A DNA stretch of 64,000 bases from Streptomyces sp. BHT-5-2 (GCF_019774615.1 NZ_CP081497.1:1736001-1800000); one strand, 5' to 3'; shown: positions 34,258-44,096, numbered from the stretch's first letter. Notes: generated from the letters alone by a model not told the origin. Made by a program: numbers and translations.

Positions 34258-36171
34258 GTGGCATTGCTGACCCGTATCAAGGGGCCGCGCGACCTGGACC
34301 GGCTTACCCCGGAGCAGCTCACACAGCTGGCGGGGGAGATCCGTGGTTTCCTCGTCGACGCGGTCTCCAAGACCGGCGGACACCTCGGCCCGAACCTCGG
34401 CGTGGTCGAACTGACCATCGCCCTGCACCGCGTCTTCCATTCCCCCAAGGACAAGGTCCTGTGGGACACCGGACACCAGTCCTACGTCCACAAGCTGCTG
34501 ACCGGCCGCCAGGACTTCTCCGCGCTCAAGGCCAAGGGCGGCCTCTCCGGCTACCCCTCCCGCGCCGAGTCCGCGCACGACGTCATCGAGAACAGCCACG
34601 CCTCCACCGTCCTGGGCTGGGCCGAGGGCATCGCCAAGGCCAACGAGGTCCGCGGCCGGGACGACCGCGTGGTGGCCGTCATCGGTGACGGCGCCCTCAC
34701 CGGCGGCATGGCCTGGGAGGCGCTCAACAACATCGCCGCCGCCAAGGACCGCCCGCTGGTCATCGTCGTCAACGACAACGAGCGCTCCTACGCGCCGACC
34801 ATCGGCGGTCTGGCCAACCACCTCGCCACCCTGCGCACCACCGACGGTTACGAGCGCTTCCTGGCCCGCGGCAAGGACATCCTGGAGCGCACCCCGGTCG
34901 TCGGCAAGCCGCTCTACGAGACCCTGCACGGCGCCAAGAAGGGCCTGAAGGACTTCATCGCGCCGCAGGGCATGTTCGAGGACCTGGGCCTGAAGTACGT
35001 CGGCCCGATCGACGGCCACGACATCGAGGCGCTGGAGTCCGCGCTGGCCCGCGCCAAGCGCTTCGGCGGCCCGGTCATCGTCCACTGCCTCACCGAGAAG
35101 GGCCGCGGCTACCAGCCCGCCCTCCAGGACGAGGCCGACCGCTTCCACGCCGTCGGCAAGATCCACCCCGACACCGGCCTGCCGATCTCCTCCGGCGGCA
35201 AGGACTGGACCGGCGTCTTCGGCGACGAGATGGTCGCGCTGGGCCGGGAGCGCCCGGACATCGTCGCCATCACGGCGGCCATGCTCCAGCCGGTCGGCCT
35301 GGAGAAGTTCGCCAAGGCGTTCCCGGACCGGGTCTACGACGTCGGCATCGCCGAGCAGCACGCCGCGGTCTCCGCCGCCGGCATGGCCACCGCCGGACTC
35401 CACCCGGTCTTCGCGGTCTACGCCACCTTCCTCAACCGCGCCTTCGACCAGGTCCTGATGGACGTCGCGCTGCACAGGTGCGGCGTCACCTTCGTCCTGG
35501 ACCGGGCCGGCGTCACCGGCACCGACGGCGCCTCGCACAACGGCATGTGGGACATGTCGATCCTCCAGGTCGTCCCCGGCCTGCGGCTCGCCGCGCCGCG
35601 CGACGCCGAGCAGGTGCGCGCCCAGCTGCGGGAGGCCGTCGAGGTCGACGACGCGCCGACCGTGGTGCGCTACTCCAAGGGCGCGGTGGGCCCGGCGGTC
35701 GAGGCGGTCGGCCGGGTCGGCGGCATGGACGTGCTGCGCGCCGCCGGCACCGACGTGCGGCCCGACGTCCTGCTGGTGTCGGTCGGCGCGCTCGCCCCGA
35801 TGTGCCTGGAGGTCGCCGACCTCCTCGACAAGCAGGGCATCTCCACCACGGTCGTCGACCCCCGCTGGGTCAAGCCGGTCGACGAGGCGCTGCCGGGCCT
35901 GGCCGCCGAGCACCGGGTCGTGGTCACCGTCGAGGACAACATCCGTACCGGCGGCGTCGGTTCGGCCGTCGCCCAGGCGCTCCGGGACGCCGGTGTGGAC
36001 GTCCCGCTGCGCGACTTCGGCATCCCCGAGCGGTTCCTGGACCACGCCTCCCGCAAGGAGGTCATGGCCGAGATCGGGCTGACCGCGCCGGACATCGCCC
36101 GCCAGGTGACCGGCCTGGTCGCCAAGATGGACAACCGCGCCCCCGAGCCCGCCGAGGTGGCCGGCGACTGA
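34258..36171 (+). CDS. dxs: 1-deoxy-D-xylulose-5-phosphate synthase
   Basis: A 637-aa thiamine-diphosphate enzyme that joins pyruvate and glyceraldehyde-3-phosphate, the first step of the MEP isoprenoid route. The N terminus has TGGHLGPNLGVVELT and GHQSYVHKLLTGR; the ThDP/Mg motif begins VIGDGALTGGMAWEALN and ends with the Asn of VNDNERS. The transketolase-like middle domain has the catalytic Glu in GIAEQHAAVSAAGMA and RAGVTGTDGASHNG. The GTG start follows AAGGAGG with a 6-base gap. Streptomyces often have more than one dxs; the location matches SCO6013. Confidence 0.97.
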   Translation: MALLTRIKGPRDLDRLTPEQLTQLAGEIRGFLVDAVSKTGGHLGPNLGVVELTIALHRVFHSPKDKVLWDTGHQSYVHKLLTGRQDFSALKAKGGLSGYPSRAESAHDVIENSHASTVLGWAEGIAKANEVRGRDDRVVAVIGDGALTGGMAWEALNNIAAAKDRPLVIVVNDNERSYAPTIGGLANHLATLRTTDGYERFLARGKDILERTPVVGKPLYETLHGAKKGLKDFIAPQGMFEDLGLKYVGPIDGHDIEALESALARAKRFGGPVIVHCLTEKGRGYQPALQDEADRFHAVGKIHPDTGLPISSGGKDWTGVFGDEMVALGRERPDIVAITAAMLQPVGLEKFAKAFPDRVYDVGIAEQHAAVSAAGMATAGLHPVFAVYATFLNRAFDQVLMDVALHRCGVTFVLDRAGVTGTDGASHNGMWDMSILQVVPGLRLAAPRDAEQVRAQLREAVEVDDAPTVVRYSKGAVGPAVEAVGRVGGMDVLRAAGTDVRPDVLLVSVGALAPMCLEVADLLDKQGISTTVVDPRWVKPVDEALPGLAAEHRVVVTVEDNIRTGGVGSAVAQALRDAGVDVPLRDFGIPERFLDHASRKEVMAEIGLTAPDIARQVTGLVAKMDNRAPEPAEVAGD

Positions 36172-36191
36172 CCGCGGCCCGCACCGCCCGC

Positions 36192-36239
36192 CCGATGGGC
36201 CGGCCGGACGTCCCCACGGACGTCCGGCCGGCCCATCGG
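36192..36239 (+). terminator. dxs terminator, perfect 22-bp stem
   Basis: Arms 36192-36213 and 36218-36239 are perfect reverse complements around CCAC, 20 bases after the dxs stop. It is the most stable hairpin seen in the window. Confidence 0.85.
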
Positions 36240-36372
36240 CGTCCGGGGCGATGCCCCACCCATCGGGTGAATCCCCGCCCCCCGAGGGCCCGCCGACGGC
36301 GCCCCCTTCCCGACATTGCGGAGACTCGGTCAGTTCAGCGCAGTCGCGAGGTCGTCAGGCGGAGGTTCGCCC

Positions 36373-37953
36373 ATGAGCACACAGCACGGACCACAGGGAC
36401 ACGGGCCGCAGGGGAACGGGCCGGGACACGGGCCCGGGGAGGGGACGCGCCGCGACCGGGGCGTCCTGCGGACGAAGAGCATCGAGCAGTCCATCCGGGA
36501 CACCGAGGAACCGGAGCACGCCCTCAAGAAGTCCCTCTCGGCGCTGGACCTGACCGTCTTCGGCGTCGGTGTGGTGATCGGCACCGGCATCTTCGTGCTC
36601 ACCGGGAAGATCGCCAAGGAGCAGGCGGGACCCGCCGTCGCGATCTCCTTCGTCGTCGCCGGTGTGGTCTGCGCGCTGGCGGCGCTGTGCTACGCGGAGT
36701 TCGCCTCCACCGTGCCGGTCGCCGGCTCCGCCTACACCTTCTCGTACGCCTCGCTGGGCGAGCTGCCCGCCTGGATCATCGGCTGGGACCTCATCCTGGA
36801 GCTGGCCCTGGGGTGCGCGGTGGTCTCCGTCGGCTGGTCCGGCTATGTCCGCTCGCTGCTGGACACCGGGGGGCTGCGCCTGCCGGCGGCGCTGTCCGGC
36901 AGCCACGAGGGGCGGTTCGGGTTCGACCTGCTCGCCTGCGTCCTGGTCCTGGTCCTCACCGCCGTCCTGGTGCTCGGCATGAAGCTCTCCTCCCGGGTGA
37001 CGACGGTGGTCGTGGGCGTCAAGGTCGCGGTCGTGCTGCTGGTCGTCATCGCCGGCGCGTTCTTCGTCTCCGGCGCCAACTACGACCCGTTCATCCCGCC
37101 CACCCGGCCCAGTGCGGCCGGCGGTGGGCTGGCCGCGCCGCTCTCCCAGCTGATGTTCGGCTTCGCCCCGTCCAACTTCGGCGTGATGGGCATCTTCGCG
37201 GCCGCCGCGGTGGTCTTCTTCGCCTTCATCGGCTTCGACATCGTGGCCACCGCGGCCGAGGAGACCCGTGTCCCGCAGCGCGACGTGCCGCGCGGCATCC
37301 TCGGCTCGCTGGCCATCTGCACCCTGCTCTACGTCGCCGTGTCGGTGGTCGTCACCGGCATGGAGAAATACAGCATGCTCTCCGTCGACGCCCCGCTGGC
37401 CGACGCCTTCAAGCACGTCGGGTACCCCTTCTACGCGGGCCTGATCAGCTTCGGCGCGGCGGTCGGCCTGACCTCGGTGTGCATGATCCTGCTGCTCGGC
37501 CAGAGCCGGGTGTTCTTCGCGATGAGCCGGGACGGGCTGCTGCCGCAGGTCTTCTCCCGTGTGCACCCCAAGTTCGGCACCCCGCACCGCTCGACCGTCG
37601 TGCTGGGCGTCGTCGTCGCGGTGGTCTCCGGCTTCACCTCCATCGACGTGCTGGCCGAACTCGTCAACATCGGCACGCTCTTCGCCTTCGTCGTGGTGGC
37701 CGTCGGCGTCGTCCTGCTCCGCCGCTCCCGCCCCGACCTGCCGCGCGCCTTCCGCACCCCGTTCGTCCCGTACGTCCCGCTGCTGTCGGTGCTGGCGTCG
37801 CTCTGGCTGATGCTCAACCTGCCCGCCGAGACCTGGATCCGCTTCGCGATCTGGATGGCGCTCGGCGTCGTCCTCTACTTCGTCTACGGCCGTTCGCACA
37901 GCCGCCTGGGCCTCCGGCAGCGGCAGCGGGCCGCGGCCGGGGCCCGGCCGTAG
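36373..37953 (+). CDS. APC-family amino acid permease
   Basis: A 526-aa permease with a Gly/Gln/His-rich cytoplasmic N terminus and about 12 predicted helices. Helix 1 contains the unwound GTGIFVLTG substrate motif. YAEFASTVPVAGSAYTFSYA and FFAFIGFDIVATAAEETRVP are typical of the cationic amino acid transporter branch, and GQSRVFFAMSRDGLLP follows. GGAGG is 7 bases before the ATG. It resembles the partial permease at the left edge of the window. The substrate is probably an amino acid; which one cannot be told. Confidence 0.92.
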   Translation: MSTQHGPQGHGPQGNGPGHGPGEGTRRDRGVLRTKSIEQSIRDTEEPEHALKKSLSALDLTVFGVGVVIGTGIFVLTGKIAKEQAGPAVAISFVVAGVVCALAALCYAEFASTVPVAGSAYTFSYASLGELPAWIIGWDLILELALGCAVVSVGWSGYVRSLLDTGGLRLPAALSGSHEGRFGFDLLACVLVLVLTAVLVLGMKLSSRVTTVVVGVKVAVVLLVVIAGAFFVSGANYDPFIPPTRPSAAGGGLAAPLSQLMFGFAPSNFGVMGIFAAAAVVFFAFIGFDIVATAAEETRVPQRDVPRGILGSLAICTLLYVAVSVVVTGMEKYSMLSVDAPLADAFKHVGYPFYAGLISFGAAVGLTSVCMILLLGQSRVFFAMSRDGLLPQVFSRVHPKFGTPHRSTVVLGVVVAVVSGFTSIDVLAELVNIGTLFAFVVVAVGVVLLRRSRPDLPRAFRTPFVPYVPLLSVLASLWLMLNLPAETWIRFAIWMALGVVLYFVYGRSHSRLGLRQRQRAAAGARP

Positions 37954-37992
37954 GCCGGACGGCCGCGCGGCGGCACGCGCCGCTCTCGCGGG

Positions 37993-38391
37993 CTACGACG
38001 CCCCGCCGCGCCCCGTTCCACCCCACACCGCCCGGGGTCCCGTCACGCGGGCGCCCAGCGCCTGTACGCGCTCCCGCAGCCCGCGGTCCGCGGTGACCAC
38101 CAGGCAGTCCCGCCCGGCGCCCTCGTGGGCCACCAGCTCCACGATCGCGTCGTCGCCGCTGCCGTACGCCGACACCACCCGCACGCCCGGTACGGACGTC
38201 ACCCCGCGCGCCGCGCCCTCCACCACCAGCACCAGCTCCAACGGCGGTTCGACCAGCCCCGGCAGCCCGGAGTCGGCACGACCGGGCAGCGCGTCCCGCA
38301 GCCGCTCGGCCGCCCCGCGCCGGTCCCGCCACCAGCCGTCCGGCACCGAGCCGACGACGTTCGCGGCATCGACGATGACCAAGGAATCCAT
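37993..38391 (-). CDS. Small PIN/NYN-like domain protein
   Basis: A 132-aa protein whose start MDSLVIVDAANVVGSVPDGW resembles NYN/PIN-type nuclease domains: an early Asp after a hydrophobic strand, then an Asn. A later GSGDDAIVELV and LVVTADRGLRERVQALG complete the expected acidic positions (DD, then D in TADRGL). Such domains cleave RNA with divalent metals. The ATG at 38391 is chosen because the upstream frame shows no conserved sequence. It stands alone downstream of fadB, past a terminator. Function is inferred from the fold only. Confidence 0.75.
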   Translation of the reverse strand: MDSLVIVDAANVVGSVPDGWWRDRRGAAERLRDALPGRADSGLPGLVEPPLELVLVVEGAARGVTSVPGVRVVSAYGSGDDAIVELVAHEGAGRDCLVVTADRGLRERVQALGARVTGPRAVWGGTGRGGAS

Positions 38392-38445
38392 GCCGCCAGC
38401 CTGCCACGGGCGGCACCGCCGGCGGACGCGTCCGCCCACGCGAAA

Positions 38446-38483
38446 GACGCGCGGACCGGCTCCACCGAGCCGGTCCGCGCGTC
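38446..38483 (-). terminator. fadAB terminator
   Basis: Perfect 17-bp stem (38446-38462 with 38467-38483) and a CACC loop, 34 bases downstream of the fadB stop on the minus strand. Confidence 0.85.
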
Positions 38484-38516
38484 GACGCCCGCGGTGCGGA
38501 GGTCCGTTGCGCCCCC

Positions 38517-40646
38517 TTACGCGGGAACGCTCGCGATCCCCCGCGCCAGGAACTTCTTGCCGGTCACCCGCTCGGAGACGCCCTCGCGGTCCAGGTACGG
38601 CGTGATGCCGCCCAGGTGGAAGGGCCAGCCGGCGCCGGTGATCAGGCACAGGTCGATGTCCTGCGCCTCGGCGACCACGCCCTCGTCCAGCATCAGGCCG
38701 ATCTCCTGCGCCACGGCGTCCAGCACCCGGTCGCGCACCTGCTCCTCGGTCAGCACGGAGTCGCCCTGCTTCAGGAGCGCGGCGACCTCCGGGTCCAGCT
38801 CCGGCGCGCCGGAGTCGTAGACGTAGAAGCCGCGCTTGCCGGCCTCGACGACCGCCTTGAGGTTGGGGGAGACCGTGAAGCGCTCCGGGAAGGCGCCGTG
38901 CAGCGTCTCGGAGACGTGCAGGCCGATCGCCGGGCCGACCAGCTCCAGCAGGACCAGCGGCGACATCGGCAGGCCGAGCGGCTCGACCGCCTTCTCGGCG
39001 ACGGCGACCGGGGTGCCCTCGTCGATGACGTTCTGGATCTCGCCCATGAAGCGGGTCAGGATGCGGTTGACGACGAACGCCGGGGCGTCCTTCACCAGCA
39101 CGGCCGTCTTCTTCAGCGACTTGGCGACCGCGAAGGCGGTGGCCAGCGACGCGTCGTCAGTCTTCTCGGCCCGGACGATCTCCAGCAGCGGCAGGATCGC
39201 GACCGGGTTGAAGAAGTGGAAGCCCACGACCCGCTCGGGGTGCTTGAGCTTCGACGCCATCTCCGTGACCGAGAGGGACGAGGTGTTGGTGGCGAGCACG
39301 GCGTGCTCCGGCACCACGGCCTCGACCTCGGCGAACACCTGCTGCTTGACGCCCATCTCCTCGAAGACGGCCTCGATGACGAAGTCCGCGTCGCCGAAGG
39401 CGGCGGCCTTGTCGAGATGGCCGGAGACCAGGCCCTTGAGGCGGTTCGCCTTGTCCTGGTTGACCCGGCCCTTGAGCAGCAGCTTGTCGATCTCGCCGTG
39501 GACGTACGCCACGCCCTTGTCGATGCGGGCCTGGTCGATGTCGGTGAGGACGACCGGGACCTCCAGGCGGCGGGCGAACAGCAGCGCCAGCTGGGAGGCC
39601 ATCAGACCGGCGCCGACCACGCCCACCTTGGTGACGGGGCGGGCCAGCGACTTGTCCGGCGCGCCGGCCGGGCGCTTGGCGCGCTTCTGCACCAGGTTGA
39701 ACGCGTAGATGCCGGAGCGCAGTTCGCCGCCCATGATGAGGTCGGCCAGCGCCTGGTCCTCGGCGTCGAAGCCCTGCCGCAGGTCGCCGTTCTTGGCGGC
39801 CGCGATGATGTCCAGCGCGCGGTAGGCGGCCGGGGCCGCGCCGTGCACCTTGCCGTCCGCGATCGCCCTGCCGCGCTGCACGGCGGTGTCCCACGCCTCG
39901 CCGCGGTCGACCTCGGGCCGGCTGACCTCGGTCCCACCCGTCAGCACCGACGCGGTCCAGTCCAGCGACCGCTCCAGGAAGTCCGCGCCCTCGAAGAGCG
40001 CGTCCGCGATGCCGAGCTCGAAGACCTGCTTGCCCTTGAGCTGCTTGTTCTGGTTGAGCGAGTTCTCGATGATCACCGAGATCGCCTTGTCCGCGCCGAT
40101 GAGGTTCGGCAGCAGCGTGCAGCCGCCCCAGCCGGGGACCAGACCGAGGAAGACCTCGGGCAGAGAGAAGGCCGGCAGCGCCTTGGAGACGGTGCGGTAG
40201 GTGCAGTGCAGACCGACCTCGACACCGCCGCCCATCGCCGCGCCGTTGTAGTACGCGAAGGTCGGCACGGCCAGCGTCGCCAGCCGCTTGAAGACGTCGT
40301 GGCCGCCCTTGCCGATGGCCAGCGCGTCCTCGTGGCGCTTGAGCAGTTCGACGCCCTTGAGGTCGGCGCCCACGGCGAAGATGAACGGCTTGCCGGTGAT
40401 GCCGACGCCGACGATCGCGCCGTCCGCGGCCTCCTTCTCGACCTGGTCGAGGGCGACGTTGAGGTTCGCCAGCGACTGCGGGCCGAAGGTGGTCGGCTTG
40501 GTGTGGTCCAGGCCGTTGTCCAGCGTGATGAGCGCGAACCGGCCCGCGCCCTTGGGGAGGTCGAGATGGCGCACGTGCGCCTGCGTCACGACCTCGTCCG
40601 GGAACAGCTCGGCCGCACCCTTCAACAGCTCAGCGGTGGTGGTCAC
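38517..40646 (-). CDS. fadB: Fatty-acid oxidation multienzyme, FadB type
   Basis: A 709-aa two-part enzyme. Residues about 1-280 are an enoyl-CoA hydratase (VGITGKPFIFAVGADLKGV and AYYNGAAMGGGVEVGLHC supply the oxyanion holes). From about residue 320 comes a 3-hydroxyacyl-CoA dehydrogenase with the NAD fold VGVVGAGLMASQLALLFARR, NTSSLSVTEMA and FHFFNPVAILPLLEIV. It converts enoyl-CoA to 3-ketoacyl-CoA in beta-oxidation. The GTG at 40646 overlaps the fadA stop by four bases, so translation is coupled. It is the second gene of a two-gene operon. Confidence 0.95.
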   Translation of the reverse strand: MTTTAELLKGAAELFPDEVVTQAHVRHLDLPKGAGRFALITLDNGLDHTKPTTFGPQSLANLNVALDQVEKEAADGAIVGVGITGKPFIFAVGADLKGVELLKRHEDALAIGKGGHDVFKRLATLAVPTFAYYNGAAMGGGVEVGLHCTYRTVSKALPAFSLPEVFLGLVPGWGGCTLLPNLIGADKAISVIIENSLNQNKQLKGKQVFELGIADALFEGADFLERSLDWTASVLTGGTEVSRPEVDRGEAWDTAVQRGRAIADGKVHGAAPAAYRALDIIAAAKNGDLRQGFDAEDQALADLIMGGELRSGIYAFNLVQKRAKRPAGAPDKSLARPVTKVGVVGAGLMASQLALLFARRLEVPVVLTDIDQARIDKGVAYVHGEIDKLLLKGRVNQDKANRLKGLVSGHLDKAAAFGDADFVIEAVFEEMGVKQQVFAEVEAVVPEHAVLATNTSSLSVTEMASKLKHPERVVGFHFFNPVAILPLLEIVRAEKTDDASLATAFAVAKSLKKTAVLVKDAPAFVVNRILTRFMGEIQNVIDEGTPVAVAEKAVEPLGLPMSPLVLLELVGPAIGLHVSETLHGAFPERFTVSPNLKAVVEAGKRGFYVYDSGAPELDPEVAALLKQGDSVLTEEQVRDRVLDAVAQEIGLMLDEGVVAEAQDIDLCLITGAGWPFHLGGITPYLDREGVSERVTGKKFLARGIASVPA

Positions 40647-41863
40647 TTGCCTGCCCCCTTGTGGTGCGGGTTCTCCCAGATAACGGTGCCGCCCATGCCG
40701 AAGCCGACGCACATGGTGGTGATGCCGTAGCGGACCTCCGGCTGCTCCTCGAACTGCCGCGCCAGCTGCGTCATCAGACGCACACCGGACGACGCCAGCG
40801 GGTGGCCGAAGGCGATCGCGCCGCCGTACTGGTTGACGCGCGGGTCGTCGTCGGCGATGCCGTAGTGGTCGAGCAGCGAGAGCACCTGGACGGCGAACGC
40901 CTCGTTGATCTCGAACAGGCCGATGTCGTCGATCGTCAGACCGGCCTTGGCCAGCGCCTTCTGGGTCGCCGGAACCGGGCCGATACCCATGACCTCGGGC
41001 TCCACACCCGCGAAGGCGTAGTCGACGAGGCGCATCTTGACCGGCAGCCCCAGCTCGCGCGCCACGTCCTCGGCGGCGATCAGCGAGGCGGTGGCGCCGT
41101 CGTTGAGGCCGGCGGCGTTGCCCGCGGTCACCCGGCCGTGCGGGCGGAACGGGGTCTTCAGGCCGGCCAGGTTCTCCAGCGTGGTGCCCGGGCGCATCGG
41201 CTCGTCGGCGGTGGCCAGGCCCCAACCGGTCTCGCCGGCCTCGGCGTTGGTGCGGCGCACCGAGATCGGCACCAGGTCCTGCTGGATCTTGCCGTTGGCG
41301 TACGCCTTCGCGGCCTTCTCCTGGCTGCGCACCGCGTACTCGTCGGCGCGCTGCTTGGTGATGTGCGGCAGCCGGTCGTGGAGGTTCTCCGCGGTCATGC
41401 CCATGAAGAGCGCGGACTGGTCGACCAGCTTCTCCGACACGAAGCGCGGGTTGGGGTCCACGCCCTCGCCCATCGGGTGCCGGCCCATGTGCTCGACACC
41501 GCCGGCCACCGCGAGGTCGTACGCGCCGAAGGCCACCCCGCCGGCGACGCTGGTCACCGCGGTCATCGCACCGGCGCACATCCGGTCCACGGAGAAGCCG
41601 GGCACGGACTGCGGCAGCCCTGCCAGGATGGCGGCGGTACGGCCCAGGGTCAGGCCCTGGTCGCCGATCTGGGTGGTGGCGGCGAGGGCGACCTCGTCGA
41701 TACGGGCCGGGTCCAGATCCGGGTTGCGGCGCAGCAGCTCCCGGATGCACTTGACGACCAGGTCGTCGGCGCGGGTCTCGTGGTAAATGCCCTTCGGGCC
41801 CGCCTTGCCGAACGGGGTGCGGACGCCGTCGACGAAGACGACGTCCCTAGCGGTACGAGGCAC
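40643..41863 (-). CDS. fadA: Acetyl-CoA acyltransferase, FadA type
   Basis: A 406-aa thiolase that cleaves 3-ketoacyl-CoA. The nucleophilic Cys is in VDRMCAGAMTAVTS, the His of the second site in AIAFGHPLASSGVRL, and the proton-donor Cys in TMCVGFGMGGTVIWEN. The GTG at 41863 follows GGAGGAG with a 7-base gap and gives the length seen in other Streptomyces. It is the first gene of the fadAB operon. A second thiolase lies at 50085-51293. Confidence 0.95.
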   Translation of the reverse strand: MPRTARDVVFVDGVRTPFGKAGPKGIYHETRADDLVVKCIRELLRRNPDLDPARIDEVALAATTQIGDQGLTLGRTAAILAGLPQSVPGFSVDRMCAGAMTAVTSVAGGVAFGAYDLAVAGGVEHMGRHPMGEGVDPNPRFVSEKLVDQSALFMGMTAENLHDRLPHITKQRADEYAVRSQEKAAKAYANGKIQQDLVPISVRRTNAEAGETGWGLATADEPMRPGTTLENLAGLKTPFRPHGRVTAGNAAGLNDGATASLIAAEDVARELGLPVKMRLVDYAFAGVEPEVMGIGPVPATQKALAKAGLTIDDIGLFEINEAFAVQVLSLLDHYGIADDDPRVNQYGGAIAFGHPLASSGVRLMTQLARQFEEQPEVRYGITTMCVGFGMGGTVIWENPHHKGAGK

Positions 41864-42120
41864 GTTGGCTCTCCTCCAGGTGCGGGATGGCACTGCTGCG
41901 GGGCGCCCCGGGGGCGCGTCCCACCGACATGCTACTTACGAGTAACCACCCTGCCCACCCCCACCGCCCGGAGCGGTGAAGGTCACACCGCGCCGGCGGA
42001 CGGGCCGGACGGGGGTGTGCGCCCGGCGGGCGGGTGCGGTCGCGCGGCGGCGGACCGGAAACGCCCGGATCCCGCCGGGTCCTGACGCAAACCCGACCCT
42101 CTCCCACTTAAAGTGATCAC

Positions 42121-42768
42121 ATGACTACACAGAGGAGTGCGGTGCTCTGCACCGTCGTCGCCCTGGGCGGCGCCCTGCTCGCGGGCTGCGGAAACGACCA
42201 CGCCACCGGGACCGGTGCCGCCGGCCACGAGCGGGCGGTCCCCGCCTCGGCCCCCGCGGCCTCGCCCGGCACCAGGCTCACCGCGGACCAGGCCGAACGG
42301 AAGGCGCTGATCCCCGCCGCCAAGGTCGACTACGAGCGGGCGCTGCGCGCCGCCGTCGCCGAGGTGCGGGCCGCGAAGCCGGTCGCGGCCGAGCTCAAGG
42401 GCACGCCGAAGAGCCCGTATTGGCGGACGCAGGTCGCCACCTCCGGAGGGACGGTCCGTGTGGTCCACGTCGATGCGGTCAGCGGCAAGGCCGAGCCGCC
42501 GCGCACCGACTCCGCCGACGCCGGCGACCGGAAGAAGCTGGCCGAGCGGCTCGTCGCGGCCACCGTCACCCCGCAGCAGGCCGTTTGGACGGCCACCGCC
42601 AGGACCAGGGGCACGGTCAGCGCCGTGGAGCTGGGCGAGGCCGACGGCGGCAGTCGGAAGCCGGCCTGGTCGGTCGACGTGGTCACCACCGCCGACTGGA
42701 AGAAGACCACCTACGACATCGACGCCACCAGCCGCAAGGTGCTCCGGACGCACGTCGACCGGGACTGA
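42121..42768 (+). CDS. Putative lipoprotein with PepSY-like repeats
   Basis: A 215-aa exported protein. The lipobox LLAGC follows a short hydrophobic segment. The mature part has two copies of a PepSY-like pattern: LTADQAERKALIPAAK with RVVHVDAVSGKAEPP, then TVTPQQAVWTATARTRG with TTYDIDATSRKVLRT. PepSY proteins are often protease inhibitors or sensors outside the membrane. No ribosome site precedes the ATG; a -10-like TTAAAGT at 42107-42113 suggests a leaderless message starting at the ATG. A GTG at 42142 behind GAGGAG is an alternative start but would leave a signal peptide without basic residues. Confidence 0.78.
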   Translation: MTTQRSAVLCTVVALGGALLAGCGNDHATGTGAAGHERAVPASAPAASPGTRLTADQAERKALIPAAKVDYERALRAAVAEVRAAKPVAAELKGTPKSPYWRTQVATSGGTVRVVHVDAVSGKAEPPRTDSADAGDRKKLAERLVAATVTPQQAVWTATARTRGTVSAVELGEADGGSRKPAWSVDVVTTADWKKTTYDIDATSRKVLRTHVDRD

Positions 42769-42792
42769 TCCCGAGGATCGGTCCCGGTCGAC
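42754..42792. terminator. Hairpin over the lipoprotein stop
   Basis: Arms 42754-42770 and 42776-42792 pair at 16 of 17 positions around CCGAG. The stop codon (42766-42768) lies in the stem. It sits between the convergent lipoprotein and rnd genes. Confidence 0.7.
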
Positions 42793-42815
42793 ACGGGCGG
42801 GGAGCGGTGGGGCCG

Positions 42816-44096
42816 TCAGCGGTCCCCGGTGCCCGACAGCAGGGCCTCGGCCAGGAGCGGCGCGACCAGCTCGATCTGCCAGGGACGGGCGCCGTGTCCG
42901 GCCAGGACGTCGGCGACCGTCTCCGGGGTCGGGCCGGCCGGCGGCTCCCAGCACAGCCGGCGCACGGTGTCGGGGGTGATCAGATTCTCCTGGGGGAGGT
43001 TCAGCCGCTCGGCGAGCGCGGTCACCGCGGCGCGGGCGGCCGAGAGCCGGGCCGCCGCGGCCGGGTCCTTGTCGGCCCACGAGCGGGGCGGCGGCGGGCC
43101 GTTGAGCGGCTGGCCGGGCTGCGGCAGCTCGCTCTCCGGCAGCGACCGCGCCCGGTCGACCGCGCCCTGCCACTGCTCCAGCTGACGCCGGCCCATCCGG
43201 TGCCCGAAACCGGACAGCGCGGCCAGCGCGTGGGTGTTGGGCGGAAGTTGGAGCGCGGCCTCGACGATCGCGGCGTCGCCGAGCACCTTGCCGGGCGAGA
43301 CGTCGCGCCGCTGGGCGATCTGGTCGCGCAGCGTCCACAGCTCCCGGACCACCGCCATCTGCCGGCGCCGGCGCACCTTGTGCATGCCGGACGTGCGGCG
43401 CCAGGGGTCCTTGCGGGGCGGCGGCGGGGGAGCGGCGGCGATCGCCGCGAACTCCTGCCGGGCCCACTCCAGCTTGCCCTGCCGGTCCAGCTCCTCCTCC
43501 AGCGCGTCGCGCAGGTCCACCAGCAGCTCGACGTCGAGCGCGGCGTAGCGCAGCCACGGCTCGGGCAGCGGGCGGGTGGACCAGTCGACGGCGGAGTGGC
43601 CCTTCTCCAGGGCGAAGCCGAGGACGTTCTCGACCATGGCGCCCAGGCCGACCCGGGCGAAGCCGGCCAGCCGTCCGGCCAGCTCGGTGTCGAAGAGCCG
43701 GCTCGGGACCATCCCTATGTCGCGCAGACAGGGCAGGTCCTGGGTGGCGGCGTGCAGCACCCACTCGGCGTCGGAGAGCGCCTCCCCCAGTGCGGAGAGG
43801 TCAGGGCAGCCGACCGGGTCGATCAGTACGCTGCCGGCGCCCTCGCGGCGCAGCTGGACCAGATAGGCGCGCTGGCCGTAGCGGTAGCCGGAGGCGCGCT
43901 CGGCGTCCACCGCGACCGGACCGCGGCCGGCCGCGAAGGCGGCGACGACCTCGGCGAGCGCCTCGGGCGTGGCGGTCACCGGGGGGATGCCCTCGCGGGG
44001 GTCCAGGAGGGGTACCGGCGCCGGTCGGGATGCCGGAGGCGACTCTCCGGGTGCTCGCAGTGTCGTGTCTGCTGCGGTCTTTTGGGCGTCGGTCAC
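42816..44096 (-). CDS. rnd: Ribonuclease D-like protein with HRDC domain
   Basis: A 426-aa 3'-5' exonuclease that trims structured RNAs such as tRNA precursors. The DEDDy residues are in VAVDAERASGYRYGQRAY (D and E), the LHAATQDLPCL segment (D) and WLRYAALDVELLVDL (Y and D). Two HRDC-like helical domains follow from about residue 235, with VVRELWTLRDQIAQRRDVSPGK being the clear one. The first 45 residues are Pro/Ala rich and probably flexible. The gene stands alone. Confidence 0.92.
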   Translation of the reverse strand: MTDAQKTAADTTLRAPGESPPASRPAPVPLLDPREGIPPVTATPEALAEVVAAFAAGRGPVAVDAERASGYRYGQRAYLVQLRREGAGSVLIDPVGCPDLSALGEALSDAEWVLHAATQDLPCLRDIGMVPSRLFDTELAGRLAGFARVGLGAMVENVLGFALEKGHSAVDWSTRPLPEPWLRYAALDVELLVDLRDALEEELDRQGKLEWARQEFAAIAAAPPPPPRKDPWRRTSGMHKVRRRRQMAVVRELWTLRDQIAQRRDVSPGKVLGDAAIVEAALQLPPNTHALAALSGFGHRMGRRQLEQWQGAVDRARSLPESELPQPGQPLNGPPPPRSWADKDPAAAARLSAARAAVTALAERLNLPQENLITPDTVRRLCWEPPAGPTPETVADVLAGHGARPWQIELVAPLLAEALLSGTGDR

